From: Acidobacteriaceae bacterium
GTDB lineage: Bacteria > Acidobacteriota > Terriglobia > Terriglobales > Acidobacteriaceae
DNA: 6,022 nucleotides
Direction: 5' to 3'
NCBI GenBank assembly: GCA_003165855.1
Contig: PMXH01000136.1
Span: 7,608 to 13,629, forward strand
Shown: positions 1 to 6,022 of the stretch, piece after piece
Position numbering within the stretch: position 1 is the first letter of the stretch
How the letters are laid out: each line of letters opens with the position of its first letter
Position numbers and translations under genes: made by a program
Notes under the pieces: generated by a model
What the model saw: the letters and a program-made list of their open reading frames with translations, nothing else
The model's database searches: none
What the model was told of the DNA's origin: nothing

Positions 1-485
1 TCGGTGAAGGTGCCGTCGCCATTGTTGTGGTAGAGAATATTGCGCCCGAAGTTAGTGACATATAGGTCGGGGTGGCCGTCGTTGTCATAGTCTCCCACGG
101 CCACACCCATACCGTAGTTTCCATCTCCGGCATCAGCCAGGCCGGCCTGCTGCGTCACGTCCGTGAAGCTTCCATCTTTATTCTGGCGGTAGAGCCGGTT
201 CCAGTAACGCGGATCGTGTCGGTCAAAGTTCTCCGGCGTTTGCATCGGGCTGCTGACATGCCCACCGTTTACGAGAAAGATGTCCAACAAGCCATCGTTG
301 TTGTAATCCAGGAGAGCCACACCGCCGGGCATGGTTTCAATCAGATACTTCTGTGGAGTGGGAGAATTCTCCAGCGTAAAATCCAAACCTCGCGGTAGAT
401 TCACGTCAAACACAGGCGCTGCCAGGGTCGCAGCCCACAGCACCACCGTCAACCCACAGGACACGCGTAGGGGAAAGTTCAGCAA
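1..485 (-). CDS. CRTAC1 family FG-GAP/VCBS repeat protein, secreted, N-terminal part (C-terminus beyond window)
   Basis: An open minus-strand frame runs off the left edge. I prefer the TTG at 485: an AAGGA (minus strand, 494-498) lies 8 nt upstream, and translation from there gives a compact signal peptide (MLNFPLR, then a hydrophobic stretch ending TLA-APVFD). In-frame ATGs at 533 and 590 would add 16 or 35 residues ahead of it and have weaker ribosome sites. The mature start carries LENSPTP and ETMPGGVALLDY, typical of acidobacterial CRTAC1-like proteins. Two Asp-rich FG-GAP/VCBS calcium-loop motifs follow, DYNNDGLLD (282-308) and DYDNDGHPD (66-92), and DPRYWNRLYR lies between them. Such repeats fold as beta-propeller blades that bind Ca2+, and the proteins are exported. 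Full-length members are usually several hundred residues, often with a C-terminal ASPIC/UnbV domain, which cannot be seen here. The true ligand or activity is unknown. The gene lies 144 nt after the lacI-type gene on the same strand and may be co-transcribed with it. Confidence 0.85.
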   Translation of the reverse strand, partial: MLNFPLRVSCGLTVVLWAATLAAPVFDVNLPRGLDFTLENSPTPQKYLIETMPGGVALLDYNNDGLLDIFLVNGGHVSSPMQTPENFDRHDPRYWNRLYRQNKDGSFTDVTQQAGLADAGDGNYGMGVAVGDYDNDGHPDLYVTNFGRNILYHNNGDGTFT

Positions 486-493
486 CGTTGGGT

Positions 494-498
494 TCCTT
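494..498 (-). promoter_or_regulatory. Ribosome binding site deciding a TTG start of the CRTAC1 gene
   Basis: On the minus strand this reads AAGGA (TAAGGA if one base is added upstream), with 8 nt before the TTG at 485. The ATG codons at 533 and 590 lack an equally good Shine-Dalgarno sequence, so this site is the main reason to prefer TTG. N-terminal data would settle it. Confidence 0.5.
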
Positions 499-629
499 AC
501 AGTCAGCCAGCATATCGCGGGAGCGCCGTCCATTGCACACTCGCTTCCCGAATACTTCTCACTCTGTGATCGCGTCGACCGGTGGAGCATTTCACCGTAG
601 AACGAATCTCGGCGTCTCCCCGCCAGGTT

Positions 630-1640
630 CTAGGCCTCCCGCCGGGTCGATTCGCGTTCCACGAGCGTTGGCGTTATCATTATCTTTCTAGTCTTCATGG
701 ATTGCTTCGAAGCGATGCGCTCAAGGAGTAGTTCCGCAGCAAGCACTCCCATCCGGCAGGTTCCCTGATCGACCGTGGTCAGTGGAACTGCCAATACGTC
801 GGAGTAATGAATGTTTCCGGCCCCAACCACCGAAATGTCTTGAGGCAGTTTCAGACCGGCCTCCAGGATCGCCTTTATCGCTCCGATTGCCACCGGATCG
901 TTGTAGCAGAAGACTCCGTCCGGCATCGGGCACACCTTCAAGAGCTGCCGCATACCCGTGTACCCAGTATCATCCGCATGCCCGCCGGCTACGACGTAAC
1001 GGGACTCAGTACGAAAGCCGCGCCTGGCTAAAGCACGACGGTAACCTTCCAGGCGTTCTGTGGCGATTCCCACCTCCGGACCGCGCAGGTGCGCAACACA
1101 GCCGCAGCCTCGATCGATAAGATGCTCCGTCGCCAGTTCGCCGATGGCGTGATTATCCACTCCCACGAAGCAGGCTCGCGCCCCAGCGATGAGGCGGTCA
1201 ATCAAGACATACGGCACTTTCCGCTCTTGAATCCGTTTAAACAAATCCAGACGGCGCGGCGGCTGCGAGGTAGCGATGATCAGCCCGTCCACTTGTCGAG
1301 CCAGCATGGCCGTCGCCTCGCTCGCTTCCTGTTCGGGATCTTCCTCGAAACATGAAATCACCACGTGATAACCATGCGGCCGCACCGTCTCCGCCACCGT
1401 CCGCGCCACCTCCGCGAAGAAAGAATGGGTAAATTCCGGAAGGAGTAGACCGATCGTGTAGGTGCGCCGTGTTACCAAACTGCGCGCCACCCAGTTCATC
1501 TGATAATTGAGTTGTTTTGCCCGGCGCAGCACCCGCTTCCGGGTGGCTTCACTGATACGCCCTTGATTTCGCAGGACCTTGGATACGGTTACTACCGAGA
1601 CCTTCAGATCTCTCGCGATGTCCATCATGGTTGCGGACAT
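630..1640 (-). CDS. LacI family transcriptional regulator
   Basis: This complete 336-residue protein has the usual length of the LacI/GalR family. Residues 5-55 form the DNA-binding headpiece: a helix-turn-helix with VSVVTVSKVL (14-23), then RISEATRKRV, and a hinge helix with VARSL (51-55). Its Leu55 corresponds to the leucine that LacI and PurR insert at the central CpG of the operator. From about residue 61 (YTIGLLLPEF) to the end is a periplasmic-binding-protein-like effector domain with family blocks: GLIIATSQ, PYVLIDR, FCYNDPVAIGAI, LPQDISVVG, and VPLTTVDQ near the C-terminus. It should be a cytoplasmic dimer whose DNA binding is switched by a small ligand, often a sugar; the ligand cannot be read from the sequence. 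The ATG at 1640 is used because an in-frame TGA lies three codons upstream; ATGs at 1628 and 1625 are possible, and none has a clear Shine-Dalgarno. The gene is divergent from the TonB-dependent transporter across a 144-bp gap that holds a candidate operator, so it probably regulates that gene and itself. Confidence 0.95.
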   Translation of the reverse strand: MSATMMDIARDLKVSVVTVSKVLRNQGRISEATRKRVLRRAKQLNYQMNWVARSLVTRRTYTIGLLLPEFTHSFFAEVARTVAETVRPHGYHVVISCFEEDPEQEASEATAMLARQVDGLIIATSQPPRRLDLFKRIQERKVPYVLIDRLIAGARACFVGVDNHAIGELATEHLIDRGCGCVAHLRGPEVGIATERLEGYRRALARRGFRTESRYVVAGGHADDTGYTGMRQLLKVCPMPDGVFCYNDPVAIGAIKAILEAGLKLPQDISVVGAGNIHYSDVLAVPLTTVDQGTCRMGVLAAELLLERIASKQSMKTRKIMITPTLVERESTRREA

Positions 1641-1649
1641 GACCGGTCA
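1640..1649. promoter_or_regulatory. 10-bp perfect palindrome at the lacI-type start codon
   Basis: TGACCGGTCA is its own reverse complement, has a central CG, and overlaps the first base of the regulator start codon. Its centre is 29 bp from the centre of the 1668-1679 palindrome. It could be an auxiliary operator. However, a 10-bp palindrome can occur by chance and its half-site does not match the other palindrome, so this is only a candidate. Confidence 0.25.
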
Positions 1650-1667
1650 GCATACCACCGTTCCAGG

Positions 1668-1679
1668 GTTAACGTTAAC
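1668..1679. promoter_or_regulatory. Candidate operator for the divergent LacI-type regulator
   Basis: GTTAACGTTAAC is a perfect 12-bp palindrome with central CG, the symmetry and centre typical of LacI/GalR-family operators (compare the AACGTT core of the PurR site). It sits in the gap between the lacI-type gene and the transporter gene. It lies close to the predicted leftward transcription start and overlaps the -35 position of one rightward promoter candidate, so one bound dimer could control both directions. That the adjacent regulator binds it is inference from position, symmetry and the conserved hinge leucine. Confidence 0.6.
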
Positions 1680-1699
1680 TCATAAGCTAAAAGTATTAT
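1669..1699 (+). promoter_or_regulatory. Candidate rightward promoter A for the transporter, overlapping the operator
   Basis: TATTAT (1694-1699) matches the sigma70 -10 consensus at five of six positions. Upstream, TTAACG (1669-1674) is a weak -35 at a long 19-bp spacing and lies inside the palindrome. Repressor binding there would directly block RNA polymerase. Transcription would start near 1706 and give a leader of about 80 nt. The spacing makes this uncertain. Confidence 0.3.
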
Positions 1700-1713
1700 T
1701 TTCTTCTTGACAA
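1684..1713 (-). promoter_or_regulatory. Candidate leftward promoter for the lacI-type gene
   Basis: On the minus strand, TTGTCA (1708-1713, five of six to TTGACA) is followed after 18 bp by TAGCTT (1684-1689, three of six to TATAAT). Transcription would start around 1677, inside the palindrome, an arrangement suited to autorepression. The -10 is poor, so confidence is low. Confidence 0.3.
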
Positions 1714-1736
1714 CGGTCATTCCCCTGTTCAAAGAT
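1707..1736 (+). promoter_or_regulatory. Candidate rightward promoter B for the transporter
   Basis: TTGACA (1707-1712) is a perfect -35 hexamer preceded by an A/T-rich stretch (about 1680-1706) that resembles an UP element. The best -10 at suitable spacing is AAAGAT (1731-1736, 18 bp), only three of six matches. From this promoter the palindrome would be centred near -69, a position less obvious for simple repression. The same bases provide the -35-like hexamer of the leftward promoter candidate. Confidence 0.35.
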
Positions 1737-1772
1737 TCACCCGTTCTAACATTTATAGAATTCCTGCATCAG

Positions 1773-1778
1773 AAAGAG
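1773..1778 (+). promoter_or_regulatory. Ribosome binding site of the transporter gene
   Basis: AAAGAG lies 6 nt before the ATG at 1785, a modest purine-rich Shine-Dalgarno. It supports 1785 over the far-upstream TTG at 1707, which is better explained as a -35 hexamer. Confidence 0.5.
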
Positions 1779-1784
1779 TCACCT

Positions 1785-4700
1785 ATGCCAAGTCGCATGT
1801 GGGCGCTGCTTCTCTCCATCTGCTTGTTTTTTTCCGCTTCCCTTTCTCTTTTTGGTCAAAGCACATACGGCTCGATAGCCGGATCGGTCTCCGATACTTC
1901 AGGCGCCATCGTTACCGACGCTAAAGTGACCCTGACGAACCTGGGCACTTCGGACAAGCGTACGCAATCCAGCGGCAGCGACGGTCTGTTCACCTTCGTG
2001 AACCTGTTCCCTGGCCAATATCGGATTGACGTGGAAAAGCAAGGATTCAAGCACTTCGTCCGCGGAGATATCACGGTTCAAGTGCAGCAGGATACACACA
2101 TTGTCGCCCAGCTCCAGGTCGGCGAGGTCAGCCAGGTTGTCGAAGTGACGGGGGAAACTCCGTTACTCCAAGCTGAGAGCTCCTCTCTGGGCCAGGTTGT
2201 AGAAGAGCGCAAGGCTGACGAGTTGCCTTTGAATGGCCGCAATATCTTTAACTTGATCACGGTTTCTCCCGCAGCGGTCGCCCAAGGTGGATCCGGTGGT
2301 TCACCGGTGGGCCAGAACCCGTTCAGCTGGGGCAACTACCAGGTCGGCGGCTCGTTCGCCAATCAGGGCGCAGAGTATCTGGATGGTCAACCCCTGAACA
2401 TCGGCTACATCAATCTGCCCATCATCATCCCAACCCAAGACTCAGTCGGCGAATTCAAAGTCCAGTACAGCAACCTGGGCGCCGAGTGGGGCAAGTTCTC
2501 CGGCGGAGTCACCAACCTCAGCACCAAAGCCGGAACCAATAATTGGCACGGATCCGTCTATGAGTACTTCCGCAACAAAGTGCTGAACGCCAACGAATAC
2601 TTCCACAAAGCGCAGGAGTTGGCGAGCGACGAACCGAACACGGCTATACCGTGGACCCAGAACCAGTTTGGGTTCCAGTTGGGCGGGCCGGTCATCAAGG
2701 ATAAGACATTCTTTTACGTCAGTTGGGAGCAATACCGGCAGCGCACCGGCTCTCCGTTTACCACTACCGTTCCTGCCGCCAACGAGCGCCAGGGAAATTT
2801 CGCCGCACTCTGCGTCTCGGGATTCGTAGGCGGTATTTGTCAAGACACAGACGCTGCCGGGAACACCACCAACCAACTCTACGACCCATACAGCATCGAT
2901 CCAGTAACGCTGCAACGCGCGCCTTATCCGAACAACGTAATTCCCACCGCGGAATTCAGCACGGCCACCACCAAGATGTGGGATACCTACTTCCCGGCGG
3001 CCAATGCTTCTGGCACGATAAATAATTTTGTGAGTTCGGCGCCAGGTGGCGGCAATACGAACGAATTCGTGGCGCGCGGAGACCAGAACATCTCCAGTAC
3101 CACGCGCCTATTCGGAAGATTTGCCTACTTCGGACTGACGGACCTGCCAGTGAACCCGTTCGGAACCGGCCTCTGTCTCGACCGCTGCGCCGAGAAATAT
3201 CACAGCAAGCTCCTCGTCTTCGACGTGAACCACACGTTTACGCCCACGACTATTTTCGATGTAAACTTCGGGGTCACCCGGTTCGTCTATGGGCGGCAAC
3301 CGATCCTTTCGGGCTTTGACCTCACAAGTCTGGGCTGGCCGTCAACTTACAACACCCCACCGAGCTCGATGCGTACTCCGCCTACCCCGGCCTTCCCCTT
3401 CCCGAACGATGTGGGCAAGTCGCAAGGCAACAGTGCCATCGGTGATCACAATACGCAGTACAATCTCACGGCCGCTCTTACCCTGATTCGCGGGAAGCAC
3501 ACCATCCAGACGGGCTTCCAGTTCGAGTTTGGTTTGGACAACTACTTCCAAACCAACATCGCCAGCGGAGCATTCGGCTTTCCCGGACAATGGACCACCG
3601 AATACCCACTGGCATCAAACGCACCAGCTGTCCTGGCCGATCCTCTCTTGGCCGCCAATCCCAATTACGCCTTCGCCGACTTCCTGCTCGGCCTGTCGCA
3701 AAATGAAGGCAACTTCGTCAACCAGACAGAGGGCGTAGCCCAGGTTCCAGCCCAGACCAAAGGTTTGCAGGTCTACCGCGCCCTATACGTGGACGATACT
3801 TGGCACGCTACCCCCAAGTTGACCGTTAACCTGGGTCTTCGCTACGAACTACAGGGCACCTGGTCGGACGCCTACAATCGGCTTTCCTACTGGGATCCCT
3901 TGGCAACGAATGCTACCGTCAGCGGCTGCGGCGGAACGGGGACCACGTGCCAGGGCGATGCATTCCTGGTCGGAACCGGACGCAACACTAGCAGCAATAA
4001 CATCCCGATGGATAAGAAGGCGTTTTCTCCCAGGATCGGCTTCGCCTACAGCCTGGATCAGAAAACCGTCATCCGCGGCGGCTACGGCGTCTTCTACATT
4101 CCCAACTACGTCTCGTTCGGACTCAACCCCGACAACGACTTTGTGAATCTCGCCAGCACGCCACTCCATGCTACGAATGACTCATTCATAACTCCGAACG
4201 CTATGTTGGATGGAGATGATTGCTCCTATGGTGCGGTCGGCTCGGTGTTCCCCGTGCGGGGAGTAAACGGCTTCGGCTGCACTCAGTCGGGTCCTTTTGG
4301 CAATTCTGGTATCCTCCCGCCACCTGGACGCAACTTTGCACCCTTGGCTGGTACTCTGGCTCCCTTTGCCGCCAACGTTTCAAGCTTCGCGGCCTTTAAC
4401 GGCAACCCGACTCTTGCTCCCTACTACGGTGCCAGTGGAAACGGCAACCCGCAATGGGGCTATGTCGAGCAATGGAACCTCGACATCCAGCGCCAGCTCC
4501 CCGCCGGCTTCTTCGCCGACGTGGCCTACGCTGGCTCTCACGGCGTTCATCTGGAACAGTACAACACCAACGTAGACCAGCTCCCTGATACACTCTGGTC
4601 TCAGGGATCGGCCCTTGCGACCCAAGTTACCAACCCGATGGCGGGCACAAATCCCAATCCATCCTTGAACGGGTCTACGGTGGCCGCGGGTCAGTTGGAA

Positions 4701-5540
4701 CGCCCCTACCCGCAGTACAACGGGCTGTCCTTGGGTGGCTACGGTTGCTGCTCGAGCGGCTATAACTCCCTGCAAGCTACCTTGACGCGCCGCTTCCAGG
4801 GCGGTGGCACGCTCTTGGTGGCTTACACGAACTCCAAACTCATGAGCAATACCGATACTCTGACCAGTTGGCTCGAAGGGGCAACCGGCGGTGTTGGACA
4901 AGTGCAGGACTGGAACAACCTGAAGGGAGAAAATTCGCTCTCCTCACAGGACGTTTCGCAGCGCCTTGTGATCAGTTACGTTCTCGACCTGCCTTTCGGC
5001 CATGGAAAGGCGTTCGCAAATAGCCTGAGCGGAATTGCCAACGGCGTGGTCTCCGGTTGGGGCGTTGACGGCATCACTACCTTCCAACGCGGTTTCCCGC
5101 TGAAGATCAGCTACTCCGCGTCCACCCCGCTGGAAGCGGCCAACGTTGGAGTCGCAAATATCCGGCCCGACGTGGTTTCTGGATGCAACAAGAAATCCGG
5201 CGGCGGCAGCCTTACCGAGTGGTTCAACACGAGCTGCTTCGATAACCCGCCAGATTACGGTCCGGGTACCGAGTCGCGCGTTGATGCTACACTTCGCGGA
5301 CCTGGAATCAATAACTTCGACTTCGCCATATTCAAGAAGACCACCATCCACGAGAAAGTGGGCGTCGAGTTCCGGACCGAGTTCTTCAACCTATTCAACC
5401 ATCCGTACTTCTCCATGCCGGCTACTGGGTTTGGTGGCGTCGGAGTAAATAACGGATTCGGAGTGATCAACTCAACCGTGCAAGGCGGTGTGGCCTCGCC
5501 AAACCGGCTGGTTCAGTTTGCTTTGAAATTTGTTTTCTAA
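1785..5540 (+). CDS. Oar-like TonB-dependent transporter with N-terminal carboxypeptidase-regulatory domain
   Basis: This 1251-residue outer-membrane protein starts at the ATG at 1785, which has a ribosome site and opens directly into a signal peptide (MPSRMW, hydrophobic residues 7-24, likely cleavage near FGQ-S). Residues about 28-110 form a CarboxypepD_reg/CnaB-like beta-sandwich (GSIAGSVSDTSGAIV, DGLFTFVNLFPGQYRI). VVEVTG (118-123) is where a TonB-box-like strand would lie, and the plug follows with the hallmark LPLNGRN (147-153). The remainder is the beta-barrel with blocks common in acidobacterial Oar-like proteins: QFGFQLGGPVIKDKTFF, YVEQWNLDIQRQLP, YNSLQATLTRRF, FRTEFFNLFNHP, and a terminal phenylalanine (ALKFVF). 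Such proteins import large or scarce substrates across the outer membrane using TonB-ExbBD energy. The substrate is unknown; the divergent LacI-type regulator hints at a carbohydrate-like ligand. Twelve cysteines of the mature chain fall into six local pairs. The gene appears intact, monocistronic, and ends before a strong terminator. Confidence 0.93.
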   Translation: MPSRMWALLLSICLFFSASLSLFGQSTYGSIAGSVSDTSGAIVTDAKVTLTNLGTSDKRTQSSGSDGLFTFVNLFPGQYRIDVEKQGFKHFVRGDITVQVQQDTHIVAQLQVGEVSQVVEVTGETPLLQAESSSLGQVVEERKADELPLNGRNIFNLITVSPAAVAQGGSGGSPVGQNPFSWGNYQVGGSFANQGAEYLDGQPLNIGYINLPIIIPTQDSVGEFKVQYSNLGAEWGKFSGGVTNLSTKAGTNNWHGSVYEYFRNKVLNANEYFHKAQELASDEPNTAIPWTQNQFGFQLGGPVIKDKTFFYVSWEQYRQRTGSPFTTTVPAANERQGNFAALCVSGFVGGICQDTDAAGNTTNQLYDPYSIDPVTLQRAPYPNNVIPTAEFSTATTKMWDTYFPAANASGTINNFVSSAPGGGNTNEFVARGDQNISSTTRLFGRFAYFGLTDLPVNPFGTGLCLDRCAEKYHSKLLVFDVNHTFTPTTIFDVNFGVTRFVYGRQPILSGFDLTSLGWPSTYNTPPSSMRTPPTPAFPFPNDVGKSQGNSAIGDHNTQYNLTAALTLIRGKHTIQTGFQFEFGLDNYFQTNIASGAFGFPGQWTTEYPLASNAPAVLADPLLAANPNYAFADFLLGLSQNEGNFVNQTEGVAQVPAQTKGLQVYRALYVDDTWHATPKLTVNLGLRYELQGTWSDAYNRLSYWDPLATNATVSGCGGTGTTCQGDAFLVGTGRNTSSNNIPMDKKAFSPRIGFAYSLDQKTVIRGGYGVFYIPNYVSFGLNPDNDFVNLASTPLHATNDSFITPNAMLDGDDCSYGAVGSVFPVRGVNGFGCTQSGPFGNSGILPPPGRNFAPLAGTLAPFAANVSSFAAFNGNPTLAPYYGASGNGNPQWGYVEQWNLDIQRQLPAGFFADVAYAGSHGVHLEQYNTNVDQLPDTLWSQGSALATQVTNPMAGTNPNPSLNGSTVAAGQLERPYPQYNGLSLGGYGCCSSGYNSLQATLTRRFQGGGTLLVAYTNSKLMSNTDTLTSWLEGATGGVGQVQDWNNLKGENSLSSQDVSQRLVISYVLDLPFGHGKAFANSLSGIANGVVSGWGVDGITTFQRGFPLKISYSASTPLEAANVGVANIRPDVVSGCNKKSGGGSLTEWFNTSCFDNPPDYGPGTESRVDATLRGPGINNFDFAIFKKTTIHEKVGVEFRTEFFNLFNHPYFSMPATGFGGVGVNNGFGVINSTVQGGVASPNRLVQFALKFVF

Positions 5541-5546
5541 GAACTC

Positions 5547-5577
5547 CTTCGGGCCAGGAAATAATCCTGGCCCGGAG
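5547..5577 (+). terminator. First hairpin after the transporter gene
   Basis: A 13-bp stem (10 perfect pairs, CGGGCCAGGA at 5550-5559 with its complement at 5565-5574, plus a G-T wobble and two further pairs) closes a 5-nt AATAA loop, 6 nt after the stop codon. It has no clean T-run; the sequence after it is only partly T-rich (ATTTGGTTTT, 5581-5590). It may be a weak terminator or a structure protecting the transporter mRNA 3' end. Confidence 0.6.
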
Positions 5578-5601
5578 ACAATTTGGTTTTGCAGGTTCTA
5601 G

Positions 5602-5631
5602 ATGCTGGCCAGCGATGGCCAGCATTTTTTT
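5602..5631 (+). terminator. Intrinsic (Rho-independent) terminator of the transporter gene
   Basis: A perfect 10-bp stem (ATGCTGGCCA, 5602-5611, with 5616-5625) closes a GCGA tetraloop of the stable GNRA class and runs straight into seven T (5625-5631). It should end the transporter transcript and insulate the GlcG-like gene 40 bp downstream. Confidence 0.9.
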
Positions 5632-5671
5632 GTCGAGCCAATGCCTGAGCGTGTCATATCCTTGATCTTCT

Positions 5672-6022
5672 ATGCGAACCCTCCAAACCCTCGATTATTC
5701 CGAAGCCAGGCAAGCCGTCGATCTCATCGTGGAAAAAGCTTCTCAGATGCAGAAGGCCGCGTCTGTCGCCGTCGCCGATTCCCACGGCGACCTCATCTGT
5801 TTCGCTCGCATGGACGGCGCTCCGGTCTCCTCCATCCTTATCGCCATGAACAAGGCATGGACTGCCGCGCGCGAGCGCAAGCCCACCAAGGAGATCGGAG
5901 AAAAGATCAGACACCCGGAAAAAGGCCACGACATTGCCTACTACGGCGACCCGAAATATGTCGGCTGGGGTGGCGGCGTTCCGGTCTGGAAGAACGGCGA
6001 AGTCGTTGGCGCCGTTGCAGTC
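5672..6022 (+). CDS. GlcG/HbpS family (DUF336, haem-degrading-like) protein, N-terminal part
   Basis: The frame opens at the ATG at 5672 and stays open to the right edge (117 codons seen). Family members are usually about 135-165 residues, so probably only a short C-terminal piece is missing. An in-frame TGA at 5663 makes this ATG the first possible start, although no Shine-Dalgarno precedes it. Family blocks are SVAVADSHGDLICFARMDGA (31-50), the helix with MNKAWTAARERKPT (59-72), and GWGGGVPVWKNGEVVGAVAV (98-117), the usual GG-hP-x3-G-vvGAhgV ending before the lost tail. The fold is a small alpha/beta, profilin-like sensor domain. Relatives include GlcG of glycolate loci and the haem-binding HbpS, but most have no proven reaction, and no catalytic role can be assigned here. 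No signal peptide is seen, so it is likely cytoplasmic. The terminator just upstream argues that it is not co-transcribed with the transporter. Confidence 0.88.
   Translation, partial: MRTLQTLDYSEARQAVDLIVEKASQMQKAASVAVADSHGDLICFARMDGAPVSSILIAMNKAWTAARERKPTKEIGEKIRHPEKGHDIAYYGDPKYVGWGGGVPVWKNGEVVGAVAV

Noticed and set aside
72..691. Three overlapping plus-strand open frames at the left end
   Set aside because: The minus strand here encodes clear FG-GAP motifs and a signal peptide; the plus-strand translations look like complement noise.
1707..1784. TTG at 1707 as the transporter start, adding 26 residues
   Set aside because: The bases form a perfect TTGACA hexamer, the added residues would precede a normal signal peptide, and ATG 1785 has its own ribosome site.
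2442..2915. 157-codon antisense open frame inside the transporter gene
   Set aside because: It is the complement of the conserved post-plug region and has no recognisable domain or start signal.
4398..4452. Repeated AACGGCAACCCG segment in the transporter gene (two copies 42 bp apart)
   Set aside because: Each copy encodes Asn-Gly-Asn-Pro in a loop-like stretch; two short copies in coding sequence are not enough to call a repeat element.
4380..4901. 173-codon antisense open frame inside the transporter gene
   Set aside because: It lies fully opposite strongly recognisable barrel-coding sequence and its translation shows no family motif; it is a shadow of codon use on the plus strand.
5654..5934. 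Two minus-strand open frames opposite the GlcG-like gene
   Set aside because: The plus strand gives unmistakable GlcG/HbpS blocks, so these are shadows.

Overview
The window most likely comes from an Acidobacteriota chromosome (Terriglobia/Solibacter-like). The reasons are a very large Oar-like TonB-dependent transporter with an N-terminal carboxypeptidase-regulatory domain and the LPLNGRN plug motif, a CRTAC1-type FG-GAP protein with the ETMPGGVALLDY signature, and moderately high GC with A/T-rich promoter gaps. This is a judgement from protein style, not from a phylogenetic marker.

Layout. (1) Positions 1-485, minus strand: N-terminal part of a secreted CRTAC1/FG-GAP repeat protein that runs off the left edge. 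(2) 630-1640, minus strand: a complete LacI-family transcriptional regulator, upstream of and co-directional with the CRTAC1 gene. (3) 1641-1784: a divergent regulatory region with a perfect 12-bp palindrome with central CG (1668-1679), an A/T-rich stretch, and overlapping back-to-back -35-like hexamers. (4) 1785-5540, plus strand: a 1251-residue Oar-like TonB-dependent outer-membrane transporter with a signal peptide. (5) 5547-5631: two consecutive strong hairpins, the second a textbook intrinsic terminator with a GNRA loop and seven T. (6) 5672-6022, plus strand: the first 117 codons of a GlcG/HbpS (DUF336) family protein, cut by the right edge.

Working model (inference): the LacI-type protein senses a small ligand, probably a sugar or sugar derivative. 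It controls its own leftward transcript (with the CRTAC1 gene) and the rightward transporter gene from the shared palindrome. The transporter would bring the substrate through the outer membrane, and the secreted CRTAC1 protein may act at the cell surface or in the periplasm on the same substrate. The terminator separates this unit from the GlcG-like gene. No mobile element, RNA gene or CRISPR array was seen. The most interesting parts are the regulator/transporter/CRTAC1 arrangement with its visible operator, and six local cysteine pairs in the transporter. Nothing here proves a new system.
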